From Crotophaga sulcirostris (lineage: Eukaryota; Chordata; Aves; Cuculiformes; Crotophagidae): a stretch of 64,000 nt of DNA. The notes under the pieces were generated by a model. That model saw nothing but the letters and a program-made list of their open reading frames with translations. It did no database searches and was not told the DNA's origin. Every line of letters starts with the position of its first letter. Positions within the stretch are counted from its first letter, which is position 1. This document shows, one piece after another, positions 25,854-40,800 of the stretch. The stretch spans positions 62,111 through 126,110 of the forward strand of contig VYZB01000727.1 in NCBI GenBank assembly GCA_013397455.1, in the 5' to 3' direction. A program made the position numbers and the translations under genes.

Positions 25854-28800
25854 GTAGGTACCTGTTTTGGCTGGGGTGAGGGTTTTGCATAGCCTTGACT
25901 TTGAAGGGATCCATGGAGCGGAGCCGTGGGACTTCATTTTCCAACTCTGACCTCCTCTGTTTCACGTGTTTCCATAGCTGTCTGATAGTTGTGCTGCGTA
26001 GGCTGCACGGAGGCTGTGGAGTTGTGGACACTCTTTTCCCTCTGGTTCATGTGTTCATATTGAACTCCAGGGATTCCTGGCAGTTCTGGAGAGGTTTGGG
26101 CCGATGTAGTCCAACACTTCGTGTGCCGCTGCTTCATCTCCCACATCCATAAATCACGTCCTGCTCCCTCGTCAGCTGAGAACTCCCAGGCTTTGAGTCA
26201 ATCCTGAAGTGAGAACTCCTCAAGAATCATTCTCGAAACCTTCTTAGGAACAGCTGAGCTGCAGAGCTGGGCTGGGCTGTGTCCTCTCAGCCGTTCTAAT
26301 TCCTTGTTGGAGAAACATGAGGATTTTCATCATTTGTTGGTTTATTTACCAGAGTAGCTGAATTCCCGTCCATCGTTTCCATCTGTTTCTCTTGCTTCGG
26401 AGATCCTCAGCAGCAGAGCTGATTGTAGGGTAATTATATATGATTGTAAACTGAAGGACACGGCTGAAAGTGTGCCCACTAATTACTGCAGGGATGCTTA
26501 CCCAAAATAATTGCACTCCTGGTGCACTGAGATTCTTCACCCTAAGAACAGATGTGGCGTGGGGACTGATGGCACTGCCAGGCAGCCAGGGCTCGACGCG
26601 GCCGCATTTACTGAGGCTGAGCCGCCGCCACAAAATAAATAAGAGTGAAGGCTAAAAGACCATTTATTGCCCATCAGCCCTGCACCCTCTGGGGAAGGTG
26701 GTGCAGAGTTTGCTGCTGAAATTACAGCTGCTTGCTTCAGGCAGTCACTTGAGAAGCAGAAGGACTCTGCTGTCACAGGGAGCTTCTGGGCTCTGCCACT
26801 CCAAAACACTCAGTGGGTGCATTCCTGCTCCCCTCCATCCTAGTTGTTTCTCAACTTTGTTTTGCTTGCATGTCCCAACAAAAGCTGGTGCCCTTTCCCT
26901 TGTATGAGGCTTTAATTGCTATGGTAGGTGCTTTAGATACAGAAGAAGCCTGTGTTCTGCCTGCTGTGAGGGAGGCAAGGCAAGGCAAAACTGGTTTGTA
27001 ACCTTCAACATTGAGCTGTTGTTCCAGGCAGCTCCAAGTGCTGGGACTGCCTCCCTGACCCAGGATGTGATAGGAATCTCTGCAGGCTTGGTTGCTGCTT
27101 TTGTATCAAATCTGTTCCTCTTATTTAAAGAAACCAAAAAGTGAAACACATGACTAATCCCTTTTTATGGTCTTCGTAAGGAGATATTTGTCGAGCAGGT
27201 TTTACAGTCTCTCAGTCCAGCGTGTGCACCAGTGGAGATCTTCAGCCTTAGAAGGAAGCGTGGGCTCCTTTCAGATCCTTCTGGCAGATTTGCTTTTCTC
27301 CTGGCGTCCAGTGGAGGCTGAAGCTCTGCAAGATGCTTTTCATCTGCCGCTGTGATCCTGCGCCTCTCCTGCCTCTCGCTGCGCATGCACGTTTGGTTTG
27401 TTTCAGAGAATGTTGTTTAATTAGGAGGAAAAAGAAAAGTGTTGGTCAAGACTGTCTGCAGCCCTGCTCTTTTAATTGTTGTGCTTTTGGAAGCTGCAGG
27501 ATGAGCTGGACTTCAGGGAGAGACAGAGGCTGGTAGGAGGTCATCTTCACTGCTGTTCTGGCTCAGCCCTATATCTGGGAATCTCCCGTTGTGAAAATCC
27601 GGCTGAAGTCACGCACGAGGGATTCAGAATCAGGTCACCTTGTTAATGAGAAGAAAATGAACGTAGTCCACCATAAAGTGATATATTTACTCCTAGATTG
27701 AGTGCATTCTGTTTCTCCCAAGCACCTTCCTGGTGTTGCGAGTGCGCTGTCTCCATTTTGGAGAGGAGAGGAGGCAGAGGACGGCGCGATGGCACGTCAG
27801 GGCACGTCAGCATTGGAATTGGGGAGATGACTCTTGCTCAATCCGTGCTCCGTTCACATTGCCTCTGGGAGCTTGCCTCATTACTTCAGAGTTAAGGCAG
27901 CAATGTTAATTACCTAAAGATACATGTTTTCCTGGTGCAACTTCCATTTTTGTAAATGGAACTCACAGAGGTGATGGAGCTGTGATGCCAGGGTTGTTCC
28001 TCCTCGGGTACGCGCTGGCTGCTGCGCAGAAAGGCCGTGAAGGGAGCGTTTGGAGCGACTTCTTGGGCTGTGTGTGTTGAGCAATGCTGCCAATTTCACT
28101 CTGGTCTGGGCCCAGATGGGAGGACAAGGGCTGATTCCATCTTACCCTGCTGTCATCTCCACCATGACAAAGCTGACGCTTTCACAGAAACATAAAATCA
28201 TCACAGAATCCTGGAATGGTTTGCGTTGGAAGGACCTTAAAGCCCATCCAGTTCCAACCCCCCCCGCCATGGGCAGGGACACCTCCCACTGGATCAGGGG
28301 GCTCCAAGCCCCATCCAACCTGGCCTTGGACACCTCCAGGGATGGGGCAGCCACCACTTCTCTGGGCCCCACCACCCTCACATTTCTTCCCAAGATCTCA
28401 TCTCAATCTCCCCTCTTTCAGCTCAAAACCGTTCCCCCCCATCCTCTACGTGCACTCCCTGCTCAAGGGCCTCTCCCCAGCTTTCCTGGAGCCCTCTTTA
28501 ACCTTGGACAGATGAACGACTGTGCCACTAAGAAGTGGGAGAGTAACTCCTCTTGAAACTGGATTTTGCTGCAGACTTTGGCCCAGACAAAGAACTCCAG
28601 CCAGTGTGAGTTGCTGCAGGTCTGGAAAAGCATTTGCAACTTTTTAGCTCCAACAGCGCAGACGCAGGAACGCCTCCTGCCAGACTGAGCAGCCCTTGCA
28701 CTCAGGCTGCTGGCAGAGTGTATTTGGGAAGGGGTTGACACCCTGTCCCTGCATTCAACCTGAGCTGGAAACTCACCTATCTGTAGTTTGTTATTTTCAA

Positions 28801-31800
28801 GATCTTTACGGGCACGTAGCTTCAAAAAATCATCTTCTTGTAAGGAATAACCAGCCCGGCACTAGCACTTCAATTCTGTATGCAAAATCGCAGAATAACA
28901 GGTTTGCCTGCTGGTTTTCTTCTGTCAGAGAATGGAGCCCTTACTGCCCTTGTTATTCATGTAAATGTTTATCCTTTACCACACATGATGCTCATAATGA
29001 GTCTTAATCTAAAAATCTTTTTGTGGATAAAAAAATCCGTAAATTATTGAACCTTTCCCTTTGCCAAAATGCTGGGATGGCCCAGCAGTCAGTGCTGCTT
29101 AAAAACTCATGACAATTAAATCCACAGCGTTCTTCAAAAGTGAATCTGAAATGAGAGTGGGGAGGCCCTGGCCCAAGGTTGCCCAGAGAAGTGAGGCTGC
29201 CCGTCCCTGAAGGTGTTGAAGGCCAGGTTGGATGGGGCTTGAAGTCCTCTGATCCCATGGGAGGTGTCGTTGCCTATGGCAGGGGGTTGGAACTGGATGG
29301 GCTTTAAGGCCCTTCCAACTCAAACCATTCTGTGATTCTATGAAATATTTTATTTTCTCTGTCTCTGTAGGTTCGGGTCTTACCAGCAGGGTTATTGCAA
29401 AGGGAACACTAAATCAGTCACCTCTCACCTGGCAGCCTTGGTTCACTCAGGTGGCTTTGCTGCAGAACCCTTTGTGATTTCCTGCAGCTCCGTGCTGCTC
29501 CCCTCAGCTGTGCTCAAAACACTTTGTCAGGCAACTGCGACGTCTTCTTATGTCACAGCAAAATATGGAAACAAAGAGCCTGCTCTTGGTGTGTCACATC
29601 ACTTAGAGCCACGTTTGATCCCTTCCTAAACGGAATGTCATGTTCGCCTCGTGGTGCCCTGCAGAGCAGATGAGATGCTTTTGCAAGACTTGTGAGAGAG
29701 AACTGAATATGAATTTAATAATTCATTTAAAATAGTGTCAGATCTGCTGCTGACATCTAGTGGGTGCTTGAATTCCTAAATACCCAAACAATCTGCGGGC
29801 TCTTGAGTTTTTCTTCTCAGTGTGTCAAGTTGTCTTGACTTCGGATCGAAATAAAAGGCTCTTTCACAGTTTCACAGTTTCACAAGGTTGGAAAGGACCT
29901 CTGAGATCATTGGGTCCAACCTAGAACCCAACACCAACACCAACCCATCTAAACCCTGGCACTGAGTGCCTCAGCCAATCTTCTCTTAAACACCTCCAGG
30001 GTTGGCGACTCCACCACCTCCCTGGGCAGCGCATTCCAATGGCCAATGATCCTTCCAGGGAAGAACTTTTTCGTAATATCAAGCCTAAACTTTCCCTGAC
30101 CAAGCTTGAGTCCATGTCCTCTAGTTCTGTCACTGGTCACCTGAGAGAAGAGACCAAAAGCTCTTGGTTTTGATTGAGGCAAATAGGTGCTACAAAGGTG
30201 TGAAACTGGTTGTGATGGGAAGGGGATGCAAACACCAACTTGGTCTTTTCCAGCCAACGATTCTATGATGTGCAAAAACTGTCAGTGGAAATGGGGAATA
30301 GCTGTTTGTCCCCCTGATAGAATTTGAGAATGGCTGGTAGGATTTGGGAGTCTTAACTAGAAATAAAGGTTCTAATTTTTGGCACAGCAGTTTAAAGAAT
30401 TATTAATTCCTAAGCTTGGTAGCTCACCTGCATTGAACGTTGATGTCACAATTGAGACTCCTGAAAATGTGAAGAAGAGGTGAAAAGCTTGGAAAAGGTT
30501 TCCCAGGCCAAATAGTGAAGCTGGGGTGAAGAAAGAGAACAGATTCCAGGACTGGGGTGCCCCCATGCGCATGGGTTTTTCCCAAAGCCGGTGATGCTGG
30601 GCTTAGGGAAGAGTAAGTTTGTTGTAACAATTAATGTTCTGCTCTTCAGGATGCTGAGAGGTACAGGAGGTGGTGGAAGCTTTCTGCAACGAGTAGGGTG
30701 TGATTTGCTGGTATTGTTGGTTCCCTGAGCTCGAGGCACCGGCCTGAAGTTGTTTACCTAAAACCACACACTCCGAAAGTGGTGAAACTGGAATTGGGCT
30801 CCAGCATTTGTGGTTTCCTCTTCGTTTCTCAAGTCCTTTGGTTGGTTGTGAGAATTTGTGAGCGTATTGAACTGGCACAACTGCTGCTCTTTTTGCATGA
30901 CTTGGGGTGACAACCTGAAGGAAGTGGCAGCTCTGTGACCTTTGGGTTCCCATGGATGCACAGATTCAGTTTGGAATTCAAACTCAGGTTGTTCCCATGT
31001 GCCTTGCTGAACTATGAAATGAGGATTCTGTCCCCTGCTCCAGAGGTACTGTGAATTTGTCTCTCACTTCCAGTGCCCAGCAACCCCTTGAAAAGAAAAC
31101 AGCTGGGAAAAAACTCTTTTAAGAGTAAGGTCAGAGGAAGGCCTGGTATTTCTCAACTGATCAAGGTGTAGTTGCACAGATGTGTTAACTAATTAAATCC
31201 ACTTCACTATGAAATGAAAAAAAGAGAGGGAAATTCTGTAATTATATGGTAAAAGAGAAAAGCATGGTTAAAAAAAAAGGTGCTTTTTTTTTTTTTTCCT
31301 GATCTCAGAGAATTGTGGACTGTTTTCCAGGGGTTGATCCAGCGTTACAGAAGGAATCCAGAACTCAGATGCCTGTTCCATCTGCAACTCCAACCCCAGC
31401 ATCATCATCATCCTCCTCATCCAAATTTCACCGAGGTCGCTCGGGGGGAGCCAGGGATGAACGTTATCGATCTGGTAAGGGCAGAGCAAGAGCTCACCTG
31501 GGATTCCTGTAATGAGGAGAACCTACCATGTCCCCACTCTTCTCAAGGAGTCAAGCTTCTTATCCATCCACTGATGGGAAGTCCTACCTGGGTGGTTCTG
31601 TATCAACATCAGACCTGTAGGGCTGCAGCTGCGCAATCAAAAATAATCCTAAGTAGAAAAAGGAAATCACTTTTTGCCACCTTGATTTTCTGTCTGGAAT
31701 GCAAGTGTTCAATGCAAGTCGTTTTCAGACTGGAATGTTTATAGGGAACCAGATCCAGGGAAGTGACAGGGAATCGTTTGTTCCTGGAACTGGTGATTGC

Positions 31801-34800
31801 TGTGCAGATCTGCTCTGGGAGCTTGGAGAACACAAGCTGGATTTCACAGTATCACAGTATCACAAGGTTGGAAAGGATCTCTGACATCATCGAGTCCAAC
31901 CTATAACCCAACACCAACACCAACCCATCATCCAAACCATGGCACTGAGTGCCTCAGCCAATCTCCTCTTAAACACCTCCAGGGTTGGCGATTCCAGACT
32001 AAAAACCCTGGCCCTGCTGTGTGGCCTGAAAACTTTATAAACCTCAGCAAAAAGGGAACTGTTACTCCTGAGGTGGCAAAATGTGGTTGTCTGGGAAGGT
32101 GCTGTAGGATGAGGGGTTGCAAAAATCCAGAGAGCTGGCAGTAGCTGCATGGGTGTCAGTCTTGAGCCTTCTTCTCCTCCACTCCTGTTGCAGAACTGAG
32201 CGTGTGAGTTTCCCTTTGCAGATATCCACACAGAAGCGGTCCAAGCAGCACTGGCAAAACACAAAGAACAGAAGATGGCCCTGCCCATGCCAACAAAAAG
32301 GAGGTCTACGTTCGTCCAGTCCCCAGCCGACGCCTGCACTCCCCCAGGTTAGGCCCTGCTGCGTGCGTGCCCAGGGGACACCGAGGTATGCGGTGGTCGC
32401 AGGATCCAAATTCAGAGGCTGCAACTGCCACAAACTCTTCCACACATCTGTAGGTCTTGCGTCGTCTTAGGGCCACAGAGGTGATCGGAAGGCTGGAGCA
32501 CCTCTGCTGTGAGGGCAGGCTGAGAAAGTTGGGGTTGTTCAGCCTGGAGAAGAGAAGGCTCCACGAGACCTTAGAGCAGCCTCCCAGCACCTGAAGGGGG
32601 CTCCAGGAAAGCTGGGGAGGGGCTCTTGATCAGGGGGTGCAGGGATAGGACGAGGGGGAAGGATTTTGAGCTGCAAGAGGGGAGATTGAGATGAGATCTT
32701 GGGGAGAAATGTTTTCCTGTGAGGGTGGGGAGGCCCTGGCCCAGGTTGCCCAGAGCAGTGGTGGCTGCCCCATCCCTGGAGGTGTTGAAGGCCAGGTTGG
32801 ATGGGGCTTGGAACCCCCTGATCCAGTGGGAGGTGTCCCTGCCCATGACAGGGGGTTGGAACTGGATGGGCTTTGAGATCCCTTCCAGCCCAACCCATTC
32901 CAGGATTCTCTCTTACTCCAGCTCTTGTGCTACGGTTTGAGCAGTTCCTGGTGTTCACGGAGCTGCTGGTGGGGCTGTGAGAAAGTCTCCTCTTCTGGGA
33001 GCCCTTAAAGAAACAATTGACGAGAGCTGAGCAGGCTTTTCTGGACTGAGACTGCTTCTTCTGCTTCCCTCACACCTCTTCCAGTTATATAATTCATGTT
33101 TTGATTTCATTCAGGTTTAATACTCGGGGAATACAGGAAAAGGATTTGCAGCCGTATACATTTCTGGGGAAGGACCTTTTTCGGGTGGGGGGTCCTGTGG
33201 GGTTCCATGACTTGCAGGACTTTTCTTCCTAACCCCTCCTGTGTAAGGGCTGCAGCTGAACCCCTCAGCTAACGTGCTGTCTGTTGTGATGCATGTGCTT
33301 CACATGTTGATATGAAGTGCCCTGTTTTCAAGCAGCTGCATGCACTGCCTTGAAGATGAATGTGTGTAATTTTCGGCAATGACTTTTGCATTGTCTCTCC
33401 TTGTGCAGAAGCATCGCAGTCACTTGTGTTGGTGAAGTCACCTGCAGTTTATGAATTCAGACCTCATTGGGAATTCATATATCTCTCTGAAACAGCTCTG
33501 CTAGGCCACTTCACTCATCCTTTTACCTCCTTTTTCTTTCATACCTCCTCTTTTCCTTTCTCCCCGGGCTTGGTGCGTGTTCTTGCTGTCTGCTCGCATC
33601 TCTGCTCTGTTCCAACGCTGCATTCTGAGCTGTGGGTACTGCACAAATACCGGTCAGCACTGGGTCTGGAACCAGGCTTTTCTTCCTGATGTCATTCTGC
33701 TTCAGCCTGTAGGTAGAAGGTGATTTAACAGTTTGATTTACAACCAGGCCACGGGCAGGCAATCACTTGGAAGAACGTGGAAATTTCAGGAAATGTGAAT
33801 GTTTGTGTAGCGCTGTGCAACTGGAGATACGGAGAAACGAGTGCTGTCTTTGGGGTTAATAATTTGTTCCCAGCTTTAGGATAGACAAGGTGTCATTCTC
33901 GCAGAAAAACAGGATGCAGTTCCTCGTTGTAGTTTTCTCTTTTGTTTTGTGGTTGGGGTTTTTCTTTTGTTTTCTGCAATTGAAAGGGACTCGTTTAGAA
34001 AACCAGACAACAGCGTTTGTGTGTGTGACCTTGGCACATTTGTTTCCTGGTGCCTGCACTCTGCTTTGTTCTGTGGACGTTCAGTTCTCACAGTGATACT
34101 GACCCCTCACTTTCCATTTTGGAATTAGCAAAGTTAGGCAGTGCAACCTCGGATAAACCAGAATACAAACAGAAAAGTAACGAGAGAAGTTAATAAACTT
34201 GGAAGGATCCTGAAGGGGAAGGATCCTGAGGAGGTAAATCTTTTGTGTGGTTTAAACTGGAGCAAAACACCAAGGGGAAACGGGTTCACGTCGGAGATGG
34301 CTGCTCCTTAACTTTGGCCAATGTAAACTTGTTTGACACAGCCTGTGAAAAAAAAGATCTTTGTGTTGCAAGCCTGGGCACTGATGTGTGAACGGGAAGG
34401 AGAGCATGTTCGGTGCGATGTGCTTTTCCCTAAGCAGCTAGATTTTCTTTTCTGCTTCCACACAGACACGTCTTCCGCATCCGAGGACGAGGGCTCGCTA
34501 AGGCGCCAAGCTGCTCTTTCTGCTGCATTGCATCAGAGCTTACAGAATGCTGAGTCTTGGATCAACCGATCTATTCAGGGGTCATCCACATCCTCATCAG
34601 CATCTTCTACACTTTCCCATGGAGAAGGCAAAGGCACCAGTGGGTCACTAGCTGATGTGTTTGCCAATACTCGAATAGGTAGGAGATGGGTATCAACAGA
34701 AAAATTGCTTCAAGTTCGGACTGTGTTGATAAAGCTGGAGTTGTCCCTCGCGGAAGGGAGATTTGGATCAAGAGCTGAGTTAGTTTTGATGGAACTCGCT

Positions 34801-37800
34801 AGGATTTGTTGGAGCTGCACCATCACAATTACTTTTTCCCTTAAGAATTTCAGCGTATTGAGTTGGTTGGAAAAGGGGAAGTGGGGAGCAGGAGTGTGTC
34901 CAAGTAGAGAAGCCTCCAGGGGTGATGGCAGTATCGACAGGTTCAGCAGGCACAACTGTCATTCTGTCTCCTGTGCTGCTTACGACTACGGCTGCTTGAG
35001 CTCCTGTGTGCACAGAGCTACGTCTGCAAGTAGCTTTTGGCATCTCTGTCCTGACAAACACCACAGGGGTGTCTCTGCCTGGCGAGTTGGGGAAATGCTG
35101 TCTTCTTATATTCTCATTTTACTCTGAGCCCTAATGGTTTATTGTTCGTGTTAGATAAAAAAAAAAATGAAAAGAAAAAGCACCAAACCCAGCCGTATAT
35201 GTGAACGAAAGAACATGTGATTCAAAAAAATGGTGATAGCAGAGGAAAGATTTAGCACAGACCTTTCATGACCACTTTGAAAAATGATCAGAGCATCCAG
35301 GAACTTGAGAAGACGGAGCGAAATCTACAGATCTGGATACCCCAGGCTCAGTTTTCTGAGGCTCTGAGGTGCTCCTCGCTGCTGATGCTTCTGTTGGAAA
35401 TGGCAAAGTTTGGTTTTGCTCTGTGTATGTTTGTCTTTTTTTTTTTTTTTTTTTTTTAATCTGCTGTTCAGGACGTTCCTGCATCTCAGGAAGTGTCTGC
35501 AGTTTGTGTGCTCTCTGCTTTTGCTTAACTGGTTTGGGGCGAGCAGTGCATAGAAGTGCTGGGGGTTTAACTGTCTCACTCAATTGTTTTTTTATTGCTG
35601 TTATTTTTGTTTATTTGCGGGGATGCAAGCTCTTTTCTGACACGGAAAACTGGGAAAATGCCCATAAAATGTAGCAAATATAATTAACGTGTCTTTGAAG
35701 CAGGAAGGCTGTTTTTCATTGGAGCATACAGAAAACAACATTACCTTTTGTAATGAATTAAGGTAATTTAGCGCTTTACCTACAGAATAACTCCTAGCTG
35801 ATACAATCAGTATTTTAGGCAAAACAGAAGTTTTAAATCTTTGTGGAATTGTCATTATTGAACTGCTGGATGGGCTGATGCTGCTCAGCCACCAAGCCGT
35901 GAGAAGTTTAATCCCAGCCTGAGATCCTTGCCAACCCAACCCATTCTGTGATTCTGTGCCTTTGTGTTCTGTTTTTCAGAACGATGGGCACCTCCTAGAG
36001 CTACTTATTCTTTAGGAAGCGATTTGTTTAGCGTTAATAAGAGCTCCCACGCGTTCAACTGATTAAATTCTTAAGATAGTTGGTAACAGGTAACTCGCAC
36101 TGTGCTGCTCCTGTCTTGAGAACAACAGGGTGATGTTAATTCCCGTCTCAATTTTCTCCCTTTCTTTAGAAAATGTCTCAGTTCCCCCCGATGTCACAGC
36201 AACTACCTCCTCGTCCTCGGCACGCCCGGCAGCGATTGACCTGCCTCCCGCAGGGATCGTGAAAGGCATGCACAAAGGATCCAACCGGTCCAGTCTCATG
36301 GATACTGCTGATGGTACGGAGACGTTTGGAGTCACCAGAAATTAGGGTGGTGTCAAGGAAGGACCTCAGTCACGGGGTTTATTCTCCCAACTCCAGTTTT
36401 TCCCGTTTACGTACTTCACAAATTTGAAGTGTTTATGGCATTGGCATTAATGCATTCGTTTATGGCATTGGCATTAACACATTCCTGTGCCACAGTTACA
36501 GCGTCGGCACTGCCAGCGTTCTTGTGATGCAGCAGTTCTCTGCCATGTACTGAAATGGAAAAAATCATGAGAGAGATGGCAGACTTTCCTCTTCCCTGCT
36601 GCTTTTTATGTAAAAAAATGACAAAAGCATGTTTTTAAAAGCTTTTGTCCTAGAATCCACAAAAGGAAAGGTAAGATTAATGAAATAATGGAATTCTTAG
36701 CTGTAATTAAGCTCCCATGAAGCTGATGGTGCTCGCTCTCAGCTGGTTGGCCCAAACCTTTGTGCAGAGGGACGGTGTCCATGCTTCTGGTCTGTGTCCT
36801 CCCTCTGCTGGCAGCACTGCACTGCCCTCGGTCAGTGCTGAAGGCAAGGGTTTACAGCAAGTGCTGTGTATCAGAGAGAGATGGAAATTGGGCTTTTTTT
36901 GGTTTAAAATCCAGTTTCTATTACTGCCATTTTTCTGACCACTGAGCTGGTAGAGAACTGACACAACCCTAACAACATCCTGCGCTGGCTGGGTTGCGAT
37001 GGGAGCTGGTGGCTGAGTGAGGGGGTGCACCAAGAGAAGAGTCCACCAATGGGAGGAGGAAGACCTAAATGTTCACAGAGATGATGACCACTTTGATTTG
37101 CCAAAATCTTTCCCTCCAGGTGTTCCCGTGAGTAGTAGAGTCTCCACGAAAATTCAGCAGTTGCTTAACACCTTGAAAAGACCCAAACGGCCACCCCTGA
37201 AAGAATTTTTTGTGGACGATTTTGAAGAAATTGTGGAAGGTAATAGCACCAAAGAGTGGGGTTTATTGTTCGTTTGTTGAAGTACCCAGGCACGTACAGC
37301 ACTGGGGTTTTTTATGCCATTGTCTTCAAAGCTGACTCTGATTGATTTGCTCTTTGCAGCAAGCAGCAGCCTTCATGAACAATCTGATACCAATGTTTCG
37401 AGTAATTCCCTGTTCTGTTGAGCACTGAGGGGCCTCCTCAACACAAAACTTCTTACAATAACTAAAACTTATTAACAAATATACTTAAATATTTTTTTAA
37501 ACCCCTTTTATGTGCTTAGGCTGCTTTAATTATTTCCCAGAAGGGATTGTCTGCATTACAACCTGATTTTGTCAGGTTGTTGTTCTTTTCTCCGGTTCTG
37601 TGTTTGCTCCCTCGCTGCGGTGTTGAATTCCTGTTAACAGCACAGGAGAAGACTGTGCTCACGTTGTTGTTTGTGCAGGGTTTCCTAGGAAATGAAGTGG
37701 GGTAAGGTTTGGTAAACCTCAAGGTGATGAGGAAAAGTGGGTTTTTTTCAGTGTATCCAGTTTACCAGTCAGGGAACCAGTGGGCAAAGATGAACTGGAA

Positions 37801-40800
37801 ACATGATTGAATTTTCTTCAGTTCCCCAGCCCGACCCCAACCAGCCGAAGCCGGAGGGCCGCCAGATGACACCTGTGAAGGGAGAACCTCTGGGAGTTGT
37901 TTGTAACTGGCCTCCTGCCTTAGAAGCAGCACTGCAGCGCTGGGGAACCACACAAGCCAAGTGCCCCTGTCTGACAGCACTGGATGTTACGGGAAAACCA
38001 GTTTATACCCTCACCTACGGTGAGTTGAACCCTGGCTTCCATCACTAAACCACTTTGAAAGAGCAGTAGAGGATGTAACACGGGGTGGTTGGTCTTGGTG
38101 TGGTTGCAAATTCCTCCCTGGGTTTTGAGAGATTTGTAGAGGAAGCAGTGCAACCAAAAGGGAGGACGTGGCTGTAGAGGGTAAAAGCAGTCAAGAATTG
38201 AAATGTTCTCTTGTACGCTGGGTTGCTTTAGAGTTGTGCAAGTCTCTCTTCTTTGTGTTCTAGGCAAATTGTGGAGCAGAAGTCTCAAGCTGGCCTACAC
38301 ACTGCTTAATAAACTGGGGACCAAAAATGAACCCGTGTTAAAACCTGGAGATAGGGTAATGAGTTTGGGACTGCCTGGTTCTCCCTCTGAAATAAAAAGA
38401 GTGTTTTGGGGGGCTGAAACTTACTGCAGACGCTATCATCTTGTTCTTTTAATAGCAAGGCTTTTATCCCAGGGGCAGGTTATTTGGGAAAGACTCTTGT
38501 GATTTTTCAGCCCTGCTGGCTCCTCTGTAAGCAAATTCTTGGCTGTGGACTTTGAAATGCATCTAAGGAAGAGCATTGCACCTCTGAGAGAAACACAGAG
38601 CTTTAGATCTCTGTGGTTTTTTTGCTGTGTGTGCATCTTCACGAGTACAGGCACACAGGGAACGCTGACGTTACTGCATGAGGAACTCATGCACACACCA
38701 CATATTCCATGGAAGAAAGGGTGCTTGAAGATGCCCTGTGAAAAATGCTGGGGTAGAATGTGAAACAACACAAAGTTTTCTGACTTTTAGTCACTGTAGA
38801 TGTAGGCTTTGCAGTTTTTCCTTGTATTTCAACTAACAGAGCTTTCTTTGTGGATTGTAGGTAGCCCTTGTTTACCCCAACAACGACCCCGTCATGTTCA
38901 TGGTGGCGTTTTACGGCTGTCTCCTCGCAGAAGTCATCCCAGTGCCTATAGAGGTACCTCTTACCAGAAAGGTAACGTTGATGGAACGTAGAGGAGTGAT
39001 GGGCTGATGTGGCATGGAAACCAAGTCAGACCATCAGCCTCAAAGTGTTTCACAGCACCCAGCTGCTGCCTTAGCAGCTTCGTATCAACGCAATGTGCAA
39101 GGCCTTTGTGAGCCCGGAACAGCTGTTTAAAAGGGGAAAAACATCGACTGGAGAGCTGTGCTGGGTAGCTGGAAATGAGCAACTCACCTAAATACTGTCA
39201 TCTTCATTCTGTAATTTCAAATGATTTGTGTGGTATAGATAATATTGGGACTCTGCCCTCTGATCAATGCGAAGAGGGTCTCATTTCCAGCCGTGCTTCC
39301 CATCTGCCAGTCTTGAGACTGAAGGTGCTGAGCATTCCTGAAGACTTTCAGCCACTTCTTTTAAATTCTTTGCCCAATGAAGTGTTTTCTTTACCCTGAC
39401 CAGAATTTTTGCCATATTGCCATATTACTGGCATGTCAAGAACTGTCTAAAACTTTAGATTTTGAAAGAGGAGTCAAAAGCAGAAGGATAATGGCAAACA
39501 AATGGCAAGAGAGGTTGTAATAAAATGGTAAGCGAGGCTGGTGATACTGCAGGAGTCGCGGCTTTGCTTTCATTTGCCTGCAGCGTGACAACTGCTGTAG
39601 CAACAAAACACAAAATTAAGTGTTTGCCCAATCAGATTTCTTAGTGAACTACCTCATTCCAGTGGTTTTATCATTGGGCAATAGAAATTATGTTCAGTGT
39701 AATTATACGTTTTGCTTTTTTTGCCTCTTAATTCCTCTTTGAAGCATCTGGGCTTCCATTAATGAAGAGGAATGGTGCGTGCTCAGTGCTGGGGTGCTGG
39801 GCAGGAGGACTTGTTTTCCATGGATTTCACGTCCAGTGTGTTTTAGTCCTGCCAGTGTAATATTTGTTTTATGTTTGAAGGGTTCCCTTTGAGAATCGCT
39901 GGATTTCTCTGCAATCTGTTCCCAGTTACATAAGAGTTTCATTTTTGAATGAAATGAATTGCAAAGAGCAGACTTGGAATGCAGAGCAGTCAGTGGCCCT
40001 TCTGCATTTTTACAATGGCTTATCGGTTCCCTGTGGACTTTCACTGGCTTGTGGGTGCATCTCTGTTGTCAGCCAGGAGGCTTCTGTGCTGGATATCCTC
40101 CCTTTTCCAAAATGTGTCGTTATGGAAGCTTCGAAGCAGTTGTGTTCATCCCTGCCAGGCAGTGGCTGTCATAGAATCATAGAATTATGGAGTGGTTTGG
40201 GTCGGAAGGGACCTCAAAGCCCATCCAGTTCCAAACCCCTGCCATGGGCAGGGACACCTCCCACTGGGTCAGGGGGCTCCAAGCCCCATCCAACCTGGCC
40301 TTCAACACCTCCAGGGATGGGGCAGCCACCACTGCTCTGGGTAACCTGTGCCTCCCCACCCTCACAGGAAAACATTTCTCCCCAAGATCTCATCTCAATC
40401 TCCCTTCTTTCACCTTAAAACTGTTCCCCCTCATCCTCTCCCTGCACTCCCTGATCAAGAGCCCCTCCCCAGCTTTCCTGGAGCCCCTTTCAGCACTGGA
40501 GGTGCTCTAAGATCTCCCCACAGCCTTCTCTTCTCCAGGGTGAACAACCCCAACTCTCTTGTCCAGTTCTTGTATGGGAGGTGCTCCAGCCCTCTGATCA
40601 TCTTCATCATTTGAGTTTCAAACCATTGCCACACACTGGATGTGGGAGCAGAAGGACAGACCAAAGGAGGGCGTGTTTGTGGGTGTGGGTTGTTTCTTTT
40701 TCCTCCCCCTGTGATCCATAAAGTTGCCATCTGGTTTCCAGAGCATTCCCAAACCTTGGATTTTGGGTAAGGAAAATTGACCTCTGTCATCTTTAAACAG

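Noticed and set aside
37362..37397. Possible alternative microexon in intron 7 (tttgcag followed by an open 36 nt)
   Set aside because: The end has no good donor and no match to a known DIP2 isoform segment.
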